NCBI GenBank assembly: GCA_037951165.1
Contig: JBBDHG010000015.1
Location: forward strand, 9,032,501 to 9,096,500
Length of the DNA stretch: 64,000 bases
Origin: Lophius americanus
Taxonomy: Eukaryota; Chordata; Actinopteri; Lophiiformes; Lophiidae
Direction: 5' to 3'
The position numbers and the translations under genes are program-made. Of the stretch, positions 22,623-33,743 are shown one piece after another. The first letter of the stretch is position 1; every line of letters begins with the position of its first letter. The notes beneath the pieces were generated by a model. That model was given only the letters and a program-made list of their open reading frames with translations, was not told the origin of the DNA and made no database searches.

Positions 22623-25069
22623 TTATACGGTCTTCTGCTGGCCCTTCTTTCCAATGAGGGACTTGTGGATGTGAGGGATCACACCTGGGGGAACAAAAAC
22701 AGAGTCTTAGTTAACCAGTAGCACCTTTAATAGGATCACTTTACGTAAAAGAATAGTCTGATTGGTGGGCAGTTCCTAGAAAAGATCTCCAGCTTGTGTG
22801 TTAACCCCTGATGACTGTTGCACCTGTCATTATTTGGTTTGTTTACAATGCCTTGGTAAGTCAGGAGACTACCCTGTCACATGACAACACATTATAAAAA
22901 CAAGATGATGTCCATATATAATGATATATGACTGAACCAAATTTTGTTTATTGTGGTCACGAAATACATTTCACGGTCCCTCCTCACCACTTAAAGAAAA
23001 TTCTAAATCTAAACTGTGTATTTTGGGAAATGTTGGATATAATGATTGCCACTAACCTTAAGTTTAAAGGCAGCATGTATTACAAATTACTAAGCATTTT
23101 CAATTAGAGGCAGCCTGGCACAGATTAATACGTTTCTGTAAGATCCCCAAATATTTCCACTCTATATTTTTGCATATGTAGCACGCTACAAGTAACTACT
23201 TAAGTAACTTAATATCATGTCATTGGCGTGTCTTTATGCGGTTTGTGGCCTATTTAAGGGGTTCAACAAGTTAGCCGTTTTGCTTTGTGGCACAGACAAC
23301 TACAGAGTGATCTTTCTATAGGATCACTCTTCTGTATTCAAATACTCTGATCTACTTGGAAGGAAGAACGCTTGTGCTGCCACAGATATTTAACTCACAT
23401 TCAGACAGACAGTCTGTTGGATATCTCAAACACTCCTTTTATGTTTACATTACTCATCTGGACTGGCTCCAGGAATTGTTGGACCGGGCAGCATGGTGCA
23501 GATAACCACTGTAATTGGTCAGTTGTTGGTTTATGGAACATTTGATATGGTTGGCAACAGTGTTCTGTGCAAGGCAGTTTCAAACGTCAATGGCTTGATA
23601 TTGCTCTAACAATTATTGGGAGCCAAATCAAGACTCAAACTCTTTTAAGTGTGCAGCCCGAAGTTATAGCACTTGCCCTGGTACTTAGCTCAAATGTCAG
23701 GCACTAACACCCAAAAACAATGCAATATTATGGGCAACATTACTTGACTGTTGTTCCAACCTAACGATTACATTGAATATCAGTCCATTAGCACTCATGT
23801 GCAATATTATTTCATATAATTTTGTAAAACCGTACATCTATCATGTGTAATATTACTCTCCTGTATTACTTAAATTACTTAATTGTATTATCTAATGTGA
23901 TAGTACACCCTTTATCCGGCCATTATTCCCAAGCACCAGCATACTATTATTTACTTGACTACATTAGATTAATACCATACAATATTACTTCAATTATTAT
24001 ACTTCATTTTATTATCATGTGCAATAGTATCCTGATAAAGGGTGGAGGTAAAAAAAAGAAAAGACAACTGGATGCGTTAGAAATACACAGTAACAGTGAT
24101 GGTCATATAGTTTGATAAACTTTATAACTAGCTTAAATCATTTACAGCATGCAAAGTTATTACTTTGGGTCAGCAAGTGTTTTGATTGTTCAGTCTTTCT
24201 TATTCAAACAAATATTGAATTTCAGTATTAAAAAGTTTCATTCCCACCTTCCATCATTTTACAGATTAAAAGTAAATATTAAAAGTATACATGTTCTCCG
24301 CTGAACGTTAGCAGTGCGCAGGACTTTACCTCCTCCAGCGATGGTTGCTTTGATGAGTGAATCCAGCTCTTCGTCTCCTCTGATGGCCAGCTGCAAGTGG
24401 CGTGGTGTTATACGCTTCACTTTCAGATCCTTGGATGCGTTTCCTGCCAGCTCCAGAACCTGGGAGAAAACAAGGTTTTGACGCTTGCAGTGTGGAGGAA
24501 AACCGTGACAGAGGTGGCAGGTGTGTTCTCACCTCAGCGGTGAGGTACTCCAGGATCGCCGCGCTGTACACCGCAGCTGTGGCTCCCACTCTGCCGTGGC
24601 TGGTGGTCCTGGATTTCAAATGTCTGTGGATACGACCCACTGGGAACTGCAGAGCCGAGAGAGAAGTTGAGGTTATCGGGGATAAACGAAAGGCGGAGCG
24701 CCCGGCCAGTGCCAATGTTAGCTTAGCCGCACAAATGAATGATTGTCGGCGGACCAACCTGGAGTCCTGCTCTCTGAGAGCGGGAAATAGCTTTCGTCTT
24801 GGTCTTCCCGGAGTCTTTACCAGCTTTACCACCAGCCTGTAAGAGAAACGCACAATAAATCCAGAAAGTGTTACAGAATAGAAAAGAGCCGGCTTAGAGC
24901 GGCAAATTTACTGCTATTCAACACAGGTAGCCGGCTAGGATATGACAGCTAACGCTACAGGCTAGTAGCTGGCTAGTCACTGAAGCAGTCCAGATCTGCT
25001 AACATATTGTTTTTTCCAAATAGTCCGTTGCGCCAATGTACCGTTAAAAGCACACAGGAGTCATACCAT
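22623..25069 (-). CDS. h2az1: histone H2A.Z (H2A.Z.1 type), complete, five exons
   Basis: Replication-independent variant histone that replaces H2A in nucleosomes, placed by SRCAP/p400 complexes at promoters and regulatory DNA. Coding exons on the minus strand are 25069-25067 (ATG only), 24836-24759, 24646-24533, 24459-24330 and 22684-22623. All introns are GT-AG, and they sum to 129 codons, i.e. 128 residues plus TAA, the canonical length. Visible hallmarks are the Lys-rich tail MAGGKAGKDSGK, the histone fold from about residue 28 (FPVGRIHRHLK), the acidic-patch segment RGDEELDSLIK and the C-terminal HIHKSLIGKKGQQKTV. The three residues separating the vertebrate paralogues (Thr15, Ser39, Val128 counting Met) all match H2A.Z.1, not H2A.Z.2. 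Two tail changes from the mammalian protein are Ala13 to Thr and Val18 to Ile. The frame is intact and introns are kept, so it is not a processed pseudogene. Intron 4, at 1645 bp, is the longest. Confidence 0.97.
22685..24329 (-). other. h2az1 intron 4
   Basis: Intron with GT...AG ends on the minus strand. 23840-24060 is AT-rich with many short ATTA-type words. No nested gene or small RNA was recognised. Confidence 0.85.
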
Positions 25070-25157
25070 GTTTAAAATCCACAAATAAACCCGTACGCTA
25101 CACCACAACACAGGGCTTTTACTCGACGAATACCGGTTGTTAGTTAGAACTACAACC

Positions 25158-25262
25158 CGCGACGTCTCTGTTCCCTAATTTATAGCACATCTTTATCCGG
25201 GAAACTGGAGGGAACGATAAGCCAATCAGAAGTCTTCTACCACTTCACTCAGCCAATGTACA
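25158..25262 (-). promoter_or_regulatory. h2az1 core promoter: TATA box, two CCAAT boxes
   Basis: On the minus strand a TATAAATTA lies at 25185-25177, about 110 bases before the ATG, predicting a start site near 25150. Two CCAAT boxes read on the plus strand (ATTGG on the gene strand) at 25222-25226 (in GCCAATCAG) and 25252-25256, spaced 30 bases apart. A GACGTC (CRE-like) core is at 25161-25166. Paired CCAAT (NF-Y) plus TATA is a usual histone-variant promoter design; activity is inferred. Confidence 0.75.
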
Positions 25263-25690
25263 TGAGAAAACTCCCTTTGGCGAGAAAAACGCAAAATTTT
25301 GGCTCTAATTAATTCTGGGTAATGTAGTTCCACCACTAAGAATCGATACCTATTGTTCTTTTCATAATAAAAGACCATGTTTGTATAATTCTCAATATAG
25401 ATTTCTTTAACAGGCAATATACTACTTCATTCATTTTGGTGACAAAAGGAAAAACATAAAATATTGAGATATTGCATCAGCATCAATATTCACTTAAAAT
25501 CTGAGCAACATGTGTTCCAGTTCATTCCACAAACTTTCATTAATGAGACACTTTTTGATGATTAAACATTTTTTTAAATCAAATACATATCCTTCAATTT
25601 GAAGTGGCTTCAGAGATTCCTTATGGACTGACAGCAATGTAGGTTGCAAGGTGTACCACAAAGCTAAATCCCGGCAAATTTTCAATTCAC
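25263..25690. other. upstream flank of h2az1, no gene seen
   Basis: AT-rich sequence with no recognised coding potential. Confidence 0.45.
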
Positions 25691-25699
25691 TCTTAATAT

Positions 25700-26085
25700 T
25701 GACAATACTGTGTTCTCAGTTGATGGGTTTAATGCTGATCTTTTCGCCGATGATACTGAATATTGTATTGTACATTGACAACATACAATGTATCCCTTTT
25801 AAGTCCCTTCAACACCGTCAAGATGCCAAATACTAGATCCCAATGCCAACAAAACCAAATTGATTCTTTTCACCAGAACCAAAAATATTGACGATGACAC
25901 TCTAAAAGTCTGTATCCAGTATGACATATATTCTGAGAGAGTCACAGAGTGTAAGTATATTGAAAATTGGATGAGTGAGAAGTTAAATTTTAATTATCAA
26001 TAATATGGAGAGTATGTTTAAGGATTTTTTCATTTCATAGGAATGAATAAAGTCTTCCTCTGCATTTTAGAAAGACATGTTTTTA
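25700..26085 (+). pseudogene. LINE reverse-transcriptase relic (FADDT box)
   Basis: The catalytic box FADDT (a YADD-type motif) is encoded at 25743-25757, preceded by Asp-Leu as in non-LTR reverse transcriptases. After a frame break, an open stretch from about 25838 reads DPNANKTKLILFTRTKNI and later ERVTECKYIENWMSEKLNF. These are the 'N-A-N-K-T-K-L-(M/I)-L-F' and 'Y-K-Y-(L/I)-G' thumb-region motifs that follow the ADD box in fish LINEs. Stops (TGA near 25778, TAA after NFNYQ) and frameshifts show it is dead. The degenerate tail at 63600-63800 may be the end of the same family. Confidence 0.75.
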
Positions 26086-26139
26086 AAGGACAGTTACACA
26101 TTAAAGAAGAAGGAGAAGAAATGCTTTATTGATCACATA

Positions 26140-26210
26140 CATCCATACACAGCACAACATTGTGAGATTATTTCTCTGCATTTGACCCATCCCTTAGGGA
26201 GCAATGTGTA
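26140..26210 (-). mobile_element. tRNA-SINE 3' fragment
   Basis: Reverse complement of the SINE body at about 20090-20160: TGCATTTGACCCATCCCTTAGGGAGCA corresponds to TGCTCCCTCAGGGGTGGGTCAAATACA there, with the neighbouring 'cacaacattgtgagattatttctctg' part also shared. Confidence 0.6.
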
Positions 26211-26762
26211 AACAATTGTATGCTTCTACTGTGGCCCTACTGAAGCTCATAGATACTGTTTATTACTGCTGATCATTTTAATACTCATAATTGGGAGCTA
26301 TATGCTGAGCCATTACTGTCTGTTAGGCGAAACAAAGCTTGTTTTAAAAATAAATAAATAAAATTAACTCCTTTACATCCCTTATTAGTTTCTTTTCATC
26401 TGGACCACAATCCAAAATGCTTTTAATGTAATTTCTAATAAATATATTAATAATAATAATATAGTGAGAATAAAATCAAGATTAATTATAGGATTACATT
26501 GCAGGGGTTCCGTTGTTTTTACCGAGCTCTAAAAAGTTTTTCTTACTGTGTACCTGAAAACTAGTATTATAATAATAATGACACAGTTTTTAACTTGAGA
26601 GTACTTTGAATGTTTACTCTCATTTTATTTCACTTCATGATGCTCTAGTAAATTAATATTTAAAATGTAAATGTTTTAATATATTGCTAAAGCTTTACTA
26701 TTATGACTATTTTCTTTTTTAATAAATACCAATCTACTTTTCTTTTTTTTTAATTCATACTT
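26211..26762. other. intergenic, no gene seen
   Basis: AT-rich sequence with short ATA/AATA runs. Confidence 0.45.
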
Positions 26763-26802
26763 ATTCATACCCAGCTACATTATAATATAGCTGGGTATGA
26801 AT
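26763..26802. repeat. perfect 15-bp inverted repeat, 10-nt loop
   Basis: ATTCATACCCAGCTA at 26763-26777 is the exact reverse complement of TAGCTGGGTATGAAT at 26788-26802. The loop is cattataata. A partial duplicate ATTCATACTT lies just to the left. Confidence 0.95.
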
Positions 26803-27315
26803 CCACATGTATATTGTAATTAAAGTTAAATAAATGAATGAAATTAATAGGGAGATACTTGTTTGACTACATTATGATATTAACATAATGGAATATCATT
26901 TAGTATATCACATTTATCATGTAATGTATTAATTTATTGTTTCGGTTGTACCTTCTCCTTATGGCCACAGGAGGTCAGTGTAACCTAACTGCTCAGGTCA
27001 TTTCGAAGTCTTTGAGAGCACACCAAGAAAAGCACTTACCAGCACATTAACATCACAGGTGCATTTTTAGAACTTATGAATCTCTGCCTTATTTCTACAA
27101 AAATAAATTTGATGCAAAGAAAAGAACTTAAAAAATCAGAATCTCAAACACGTCAAAAATCCTGACTTCACAATTGTTCATGGAAGACAAAACGGCTGGA
27201 GAATGCGATGGGAAAGTCACTGGTGGTGAACCTTGGCTAAGATTTGGCCTTTACCCTGTCTCAATTATCATCTTGTTATCATTTATGACATCCTTATTCT
27301 TTCCTCGCTCCAATT

Positions 27316-27400
27316 ATTGTACACCAATCAGCCATAACATTAAAAACTTCTGCCTTATGTTGTGTTTGTCCCCCTTTTGCCACCCAAACAGCTTTGTGAT
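27316..27400 (-). mobile_element. Tc1-like transposon terminal fragment
   Basis: Contains CCAATCAGCCATAACATTAA, the conserved terminal-repeat phrase of a very common fish Tc1-like element. It is followed by GTTGTGTTTGTCCCCCTTTTGCC, which antisense encodes the transposase C-terminus (Arg/Lys-Gly-Gly-x-Thr-Gln-type ending). It is cut off at about 27400 by a different tandem repeat. Confidence 0.7.
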
Positions 27401-27513
27401 GGAGCAGTCCAGTTTCATACAGCTTAAGGCTCACACAGTCAGAGAGTCCAGGGTTATACAGTCAAAAAACTACGTTCACACTGCAAAAGTTTGGGTTCAT
27501 ACAGTGAAACAGG
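27401..27513. repeat. degenerate tandem repeat, 'cagtgaaacagtcc/ggttcatacagt' units
   Basis: Irregular units such as GGAGCAGTCCAGTTTCATACAG, TCAGAGAGTCCAGGGTTATACAG and TTTGGGTTCATACAGTGAAAC. The same motif makes a second array at 53550-53717. Confidence 0.65.
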
Positions 27514-29100
27514 GAAACATTAAAACTAGTACCAAGTTTTTTAGTGTCAGCTCTTTGTAGAACAGACAGTTTCACCTACACAAAAACAACTGGGGCAAAA
27601 ACGAACACCACTCAACGACTCTTGTGTACCACTTTACATCAGCCAGAAAGTTGAGGCCTGTGGGTTTCATACGTTCACACACCTAACATGATTTACTTTC
27701 CTGGTGCTGTGTTTTGGCTCCAACCATGCCGCCGCTCTAATGGTTGGGTGAATGTTTCAGAGAGAGAAATTAAGAAATGAAACGTGTCACATACAATTTA
27801 TTTTTTAGTTATATCACTCAATAAATATTCTAACCAATGTGGTTCCTTCTGATGGTTTCATCAGATAGATTACAGAAGGAAGTGGGGAAACTGTTAGCGG
27901 TCCAGAGTTTAAACCAGATTTCAGTCTGCTCCTGTTTACAACAGCGTTAATGTGTAACCGGCTCCAGTTGGGGGGGTTGGGGTGGAGACACTTGATAAGA
28001 CTTTCTGTCTCTGGGACAGCATGCACAGCTGGTGGTGGGCCGGCCTTCATCTCATACCAGTCATTCTCAGGCATGCTGCCCTTTCAGCAGTCACTCACTC
28101 TTCCCTGACCTCTGCCTCTTTCTGTCATTCTCCACTTCCTCAGTCAGAGTCAGTCATCTCGCGGCCCCTCCCGTGTCGGCAAATGACTCGTCGGTTTATG
28201 AAAGTTCTGACGTTACCTCCATCTGTACAGGCTTTCAATCTCACTTCCTCCATTTTGAGCATTTCGTGGTTTATGAGAGTCTGGACGGTCAGAGAAGAAA
28301 GAGAACCTTTGAGGGCCATTGGTTAATTGTTTAATTTTCCCACATTTGAGCTTGAAACAGGAATAGGAGGATCTAAATGCAGATGTCCGAGGCCTTGTTT
28401 TCATGATAACTGTTGATAAAAGTTGTGATTCCCTCATTTTCTATCATTAAGTGAATATTCTAACACACCATTGTCAGTATTAGTGAAAACCCGCCATTAT
28501 AACAAATACAGTCATCAAGAGATACCTGAAGATGCTCTCATGTCAAGTTCTCGTTTGAACTGAGGCCAACATTCTCTTCTTCTAACTTTATTTTCACACT
28601 ATCAGTCCAAGACATGAAAAGGAAAGAAAAAGAATATCTAAGGGTGTTGTAGAAACCTGTATTGTATTATATAAGAGCCACACTTAAATAACTTAAATAA
28701 GAACAGTTTAAAAAACACCATTTCATTTCAAAAGTTGGCGTATGAAAAATTTCACATTAAAATAATAAATGTTGGGGAAAAATTACATAGACACAATAAC
28801 AGTTAACAAAAATGCAGTTGGCACAGCAGATATTAAGACTCATCATCTCCAAGAGATCTTGTCATCAATCAAAACACCTTAAAAAACAAGTAGATCCATT
28901 TTTCATTGTTTCTTCATTATGAATATAAAATTAAACATGCTTTTCCCTCATATAGTTTTCCGGTGCAACTCTAACTCACTCAAATCACTGACAGGCCGCC
29001 ACCACCAGCCGCCACCTGCTCATAAGGGGCAACAAACATTCACACAATCAAACCTCAAATCGCCTTATATAACTTAATGTGCCACAATTTGTTCCAACTC
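27514..29100. other. intergenic, no confirmed gene
   Basis: Open frames exist at 27814-28074 (minus, 86 codons) and 28032-28334 (plus, 100 codons) in a GC-richer stretch, but I recognise neither product and they overlap each other. No splice or promoter context supports them. Confidence 0.35.
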
Positions 29101-29767
29101 AAAGATTCAGTGTGTAAAATTTAGCCGGAGCACTACCACAAAGGAACTGTGATCGGGATACGAGCGCACAATCTGGCTGGGTGCATCAAGCCCACCTGCT
29201 GAAATCAACTTGACGGGCCATGGACGGCAGCTGATTCTGGAGTGGTTGCTCCTGTTGAGGAGAGACGGCACGCTGTAAGCCCACGATCTTGGGGAAGGGG
29301 TCAGGTCCCAGTGGGAATTGGAAACTCAGATGCTCATGGCCAATTCCACCAGCCTCCTTACTTGTGCGGCTGCTAGGAAGGAGTCTGGTGGCAAAAAGCT
29401 AAGTTGAATCCTCTGGGCTGCAGTAAGATTCTACAGCTAAACGTTTCACGAGTCTTCATGTTTGCTTTGAAAGCGGGGCTGTGCGCCGTTTTTTTCTTTT
29501 CCTGAAGGATAAATATAATCCACCATTAAACAAAACACAGTAACTACTTCAAACGCAAAATTCGCCTCTCCTGATGTCTGCACGAGCATGGAGGCCACCA
29601 AATGGATCTGCTCTATAGAGAAAAAAAGGCTTTTTGAAAAATAAACATTTAAAAAAATATTTTTACTTTCAGCTGAAAGTACACAACAACATAGTTATGG
29701 ATATTATATTCAATTTAATCAAAGTGATACCCCAAAATACCCCATACATTTTACATCCTGGACCTTT
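29101..29767. mobile_element. inverted-repeat (MITE-like) element, about 667 bp
   Basis: The left end AAAGATTCAGTGTGTAAAAT pairs with the reverse complement of the right end, AAAGGTCCAGGATGTAAAAT (about 16 of 20 identical). The left end resembles that of the truncated copy at 17915. The interior is non-coding; its GC-richer 29150-29460 part is unlike its flanks and may be a nested insertion. No clear target duplication flanks the element. Confidence 0.6.
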
Positions 29768-30889
29768 AATAGGAACAAAACTCAAATAACTGTTTTCAGT
29801 ACTTCCAGAGATCATTCTTATCTGACCCTCTCTCATTTAAAAATACAATATATTGAAATGTCAGTAAGTTTGAACCTGCAGGTTGACCTCTGCCACACCT
29901 GACAATACTTGCATGTTCCTGCTGTATGTGTGCAGGAAGAACCTTTCAGTTTAAGCAACTGATTTCATTCTAACGTACTACTAACTGAACATCTTGATGC
30001 TGTGTTTATGAAGGACCGAGAGGATGAGTGTCTGCAGGAGGGTTACAGGAAACCAAAAAGATTCATAAACCACATGGGATGATGGGAGGGTACGAGAGGG
30101 AGTGCTCAGAGGAAGAGTGGAGGAAAAAAGAGCGTGAGAAACTGTGATGTCACTCCAAAAACCTAGAAAAAGAAAAGAAGCTTGGTGGGAAAAATCTTCC
30201 GGAGCTCTTCAGCTTGTGGCTAGATTACTGGGTTACTGGTTTGAAAATACAGGAGGGACAACTCAATAAAACTGAGGTGGTAGGTCAGTTGTATTGGTCA
30301 TAATGGAAACTAATTACATAATACCTAAAGAATGTGGGTCAATGAAGAGCATGAATATTCATACATATTAAGTGGCTTCAGTATAATTTATTCATCCTTA
30401 ATTTATATAATTTATTTTTTCTACCAAAACGGGACAAACAAGAGTCAGATTTGCGGATGTTTTTTTTCTAAATTAATTAAATGATGCATTAAGTTACCAA
30501 TTAAAAAATAAATCCAACCAGAAGCACACAAGATTAAAAACAACAGGGCTGATGGGTCGTGGAAAATAAACAAAAGGTCCAACATAAGGCCACCACAGAA
30601 TGCACATACCCTCTACCCTAAGAAAACATGAACAAACTTAAGCTTATCAAAATAAAGACACAAACTGTAAAATATAATAAGTTGGCTTTGCTTAAAAAAC
30701 CCAGGAAGCCAACTGTTAAATTGGTATAGATGAAAACACTTTACAACAATTAGGTATAGCAACTTAAATTTATGATCTTTGAACAAATCTTTTTCAGAGC
30801 AAAACAGGGCTGCTGAACCCATCCTATAATCTGACAAAAGGATCAACTAAAAGCAGACAACGTCGGCATCTCAAGCTCAACAAGACTGA
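29768..30889. other. intergenic, no gene seen
   Basis: AT-rich non-coding sequence. No recognised gene or repeat family. Confidence 0.4.
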
Positions 30890-30960
30890 TTTTGACTGAG
30901 ATTTGATTCAAATGTAAAGTGCATTATAAATTAAATGTATTATTATTGTTATTATTATTT
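30890..30960 (+). mobile_element. L2/CR1-like LINE 3' tail
   Basis: Only the terminal stem-like 3' end is present: GAGATTTGATTCAAATGTAAAG, GCATTATAAATTAAATG and a (TTA)n tail, nearly the same as the ends at about 8693-8758 and 53430-53492. Confidence 0.75.
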
Positions 30961-31195
30961 TAGACGGGTTCAAGTAGACAAATGTCAAAGTGTCCTTGAG
31001 TAAGATACTGAACCCCAAGTTGCTCCCAATGGCTGTTCCATTGGTGTGTGAATGATGGCGTGAATGATTACTGCTCCTGATGAGCTTTGCAAATGAATGT
31101 TTGTGTGCATGGGTGAATGATCACCCGTGCTTTAAGAGGTCAACCTGACTGGAAAAGCCGTGTTTAAGTAGAGTCCATTTACATCGGGTAAGACG
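30961..31195 (+). mobile_element. SINE body fragment (fish tRNA-SINE type)
   Basis: The phrases GTCCTTGAGTAAGATACTGAACCCC, AAGTTGCTCCCAATGGCTG and GTGTGTGAATGATGGCGTG, ending in AGTAGAGTCCATTTACATC, are the body of a widespread teleost SINE. No tRNA head is visible. It abuts the L2-like tail to its left. Confidence 0.7.
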
Positions 31196-32984
31196 AGTTA
31201 AATAGTGATAATGGATTTGGTTATGTAATAATGGATTTTGCACATGCATGTAGAGAAAGTCTCCCCACACACACATTGGTCCTGGTCCCGGCTTGGAGAC
31301 TATAGTTCCAAAGGACAGATGGAGAGGGAGGGAGGAGGACTGGAGAGCTGGATGCCTGGAGGATGGAGAGGAGGGGACAAAGCTAATGGATGCAGTATTA
31401 TGTGTGTGTTTGTGTAGTGGGGGAGTCGTCAGCTCCTGAAAGAATAAAATAATACGGGTTATAGACCTAATAGGGCACCATGCAGCCCTGCTGAAACGAC
31501 ATGTGGATATTCAGCCACACACACACACACACACACAATACAGTACCCTGATTACTATAATTTGGGACATTTGATGTTGTAGTGTAATAATATAAACTCT
31601 GGTCTGGTCTCCCCCTGTACTTATTGGAGGGTGTAGTGGAGAAGAGGTTGATCTCAAGAAGTGAACAAAACCTCTTAGCTCCTAAGACACACCATCTTAA
31701 AAAATTAGCTATCTTAAGAGCTCTTTTGAGAAATAGATACCACAAGGGACAAAGTAGCATTTTCACAGGTCCATCCCTCTGTAATTATTTCCTTATTTTT
31801 TATATATATTATTAATGGTTTTCATAGATAAATAGGATATGATAATTAATGAACGATTAATAAATGATTACATAACAAATTGTCTGAACCACCTACTCTG
31901 TTGTTTTTCCTGAGGCTTCAGAATAGAAGCACAGGCCCCGCCTCCTCGGGTGTCAGTCAAAAATACTAGCGCTCTGACCACGCCCATTCTTTTTTGCCAG
32001 CACACATCCTCCCCCAAAGCCAAGTAGAAAGAACAAGAGTTTTTAGTAGATTTCCGGTTTGGACTATCAAAACAAAACTCACCACCAACAATGCGAATTT
32101 CTATATTTTTAGACGTTTTTATTCAACTGTCTTTTTTTCCTTAAGGTGAAGGCTGTTTGAGCCAAATTTGATTTATTGTTTGGATTACTTCACCGGATAT
32201 CTTGACGTGTTAAAAACGCTTCCCTCTTGTTCACTGCATGTGATAAATATTAAATTTTTCAAGAAGCACATCCACAGTCATAAAAATATGTAGTATCGCT
32301 TAGGAAGAACCGTTAGAAGATAAATTATTCAATTTCCATGTTTTACTGCCTGAAAGTGAGCCATGTGCAGAAAAAAAACAAGTTAATTTGTATTCTCCTT
32401 TTCACATATAGCATCACACAATCTGCTTTACATAATAAAAACCCTGATCCCCTTATCACCTTTACATACACACACACACAATTTTGGGATATTGACGGTA
32501 AAACGACACGAGATAATAAAATGGAACATAATTAAAGGATGGGCTTTGTAATAAAAACAGAGTGTGTTAAACTCCTAAGATGTACGTATTTTTCTTTTTG
32601 CTTTGGTCAGAAATTTTTGACTCACATTGTAAAATTACAAAAAAGAAAATGTAGGTGAATTATTATGTTTGATGTCTGTTCATGCAATAATTCCTTTCAT
32701 AAAAATATATGAGTTCCTCAAACTTTTTTTATTTTTAGGAACTCTAATTGTGTTCCATCCAAAAGAAACGTAATTATGGGCCTGTGTACACACAAAAATC
32801 TTTCCTCCTTCCATCCTCTTAACCAATAAGAAACAGACAAATAATTAAATGAAACAAAGTAGGATTCAATTAAATCCAAATTAAAAATGGAGGTCTTGAG
32901 TTCCTGAGAGTGACTTTTCCTGAGGGGTTTGAGCCTCAGGAAAAGACTCGTACCATGTTTATTCCCAATACTGTGGATACTGTG
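31196..32984. other. intergenic, no gene seen
   Basis: A (CA)n run lies at 31516-31537. No recognised gene. An AT-rich stretch runs from about 31780 to 32720. Confidence 0.4.
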
Positions 32985-33375
32985 AATTATTAAAAGGCCC
33001 ACAAAATCAGCCGTGACATTAAAATCACTTGCAAAATATTGTGTCGATCCCCTTTTGACACTGGAATAGCTCGGTGATGCCTTTCTGTGTTCTGACATCT
33101 TTCTGTCTCAGCCAGCATTATTATTATTTTGCAATTTATGCTACAGCAGCCGAAATCAATGAGCCTTGGGCACCCATTACTCTGGTTGTCATTCCATCCC
33201 TGCAGACCAGGAACGGGCTCTGACCCAATGGTTGAACCATCAGAATCTGGTCCTTATTAAAGTCGACCAGACATTATACTTGTCTATTTGTAATGCACAT
33301 CAACTCTGAGACTAAATCATCAGTTGTTGCCGAATATATCCCCACCAAGATGCCATGGTCATACGTTAATCACTG
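32985..33375 (-). mobile_element. Tc1-like transposon remnant
   Basis: In the antisense direction it carries the ordered phrases GTGTTCTGACATCTTTCTGTC, CCAGCATTATTATTATTTTGC, ATCAATGAGCCTTGGGCACCC, CTGCAGACCAGGAACGGG and CTCTGACCCA of the common fish Tc1 element. Heavily mutated, without a usable frame. Confidence 0.7.
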
Positions 33376-33539
33376 CTATTCTGATTTCCCATGTCAATGG
33401 TTATAAAATTAAATCTAATGGTTATAAAATTAAAGCACACACTCGATGAAGTGGGTGCTTTAATTTGGTAAGAAATACATATATTTCCTGTCATATTGTC
33501 GTGAAATACCCAAGCTTGATTTAACTTCCTGTCACATTG

Positions 33540-33743
33540 ACAGCTCGCGCCGCTCTCAATCTGCTATAGCGTCTGTTGTGTGACGGAGTCGAACTCAGCT
33601 TACGGTGCTTACTTGTTTGACCGATTTAATGTGGTTCTTTTAGAGAATTTGTCTCTTGGGGCTCTAGGTATTGGACCTTAACCGGATCTGAATTCCTCCC
33701 ATGAAGTGAAAAAAGAGTTAGAGCGGTCCGTTTGTTCCGTTTG
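33540..33743 (+). promoter_or_regulatory. lrch4 promoter / 5' UTR region
   Basis: A GC- and CpG-richer patch (CTCGCGCCGCTCTC at about 33544) precedes the lrch4 start; no convincing TATA box is seen. An in-frame TGA at 33702-33704 shows the reading frame does not extend upstream, and no other in-frame ATG lies between it and 33744. An out-of-frame ATG-AAG-TGA at 33701-33709 could be a minimal upstream ORF if it lies within the transcript. Confidence 0.5.

Noticed and set aside
24402..24842. 146-codon plus-strand open frame
   Set aside because: It is the antisense shadow of h2az1 exons and introns, with no homology of its own.
24326..24853. 175-codon minus-strand open frame as the H2A.Z protein
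   Set aside because: It reads through introns 2 and 3; the real protein is made by splicing 24836-24759, 24646-24533 and 24459-24330.
27814..28334. Open frames of 86 and 100 codons on opposite strands
   Set aside because: No recognised family, mutual overlap, and no splice or promoter evidence; kept only as unassigned sequence.
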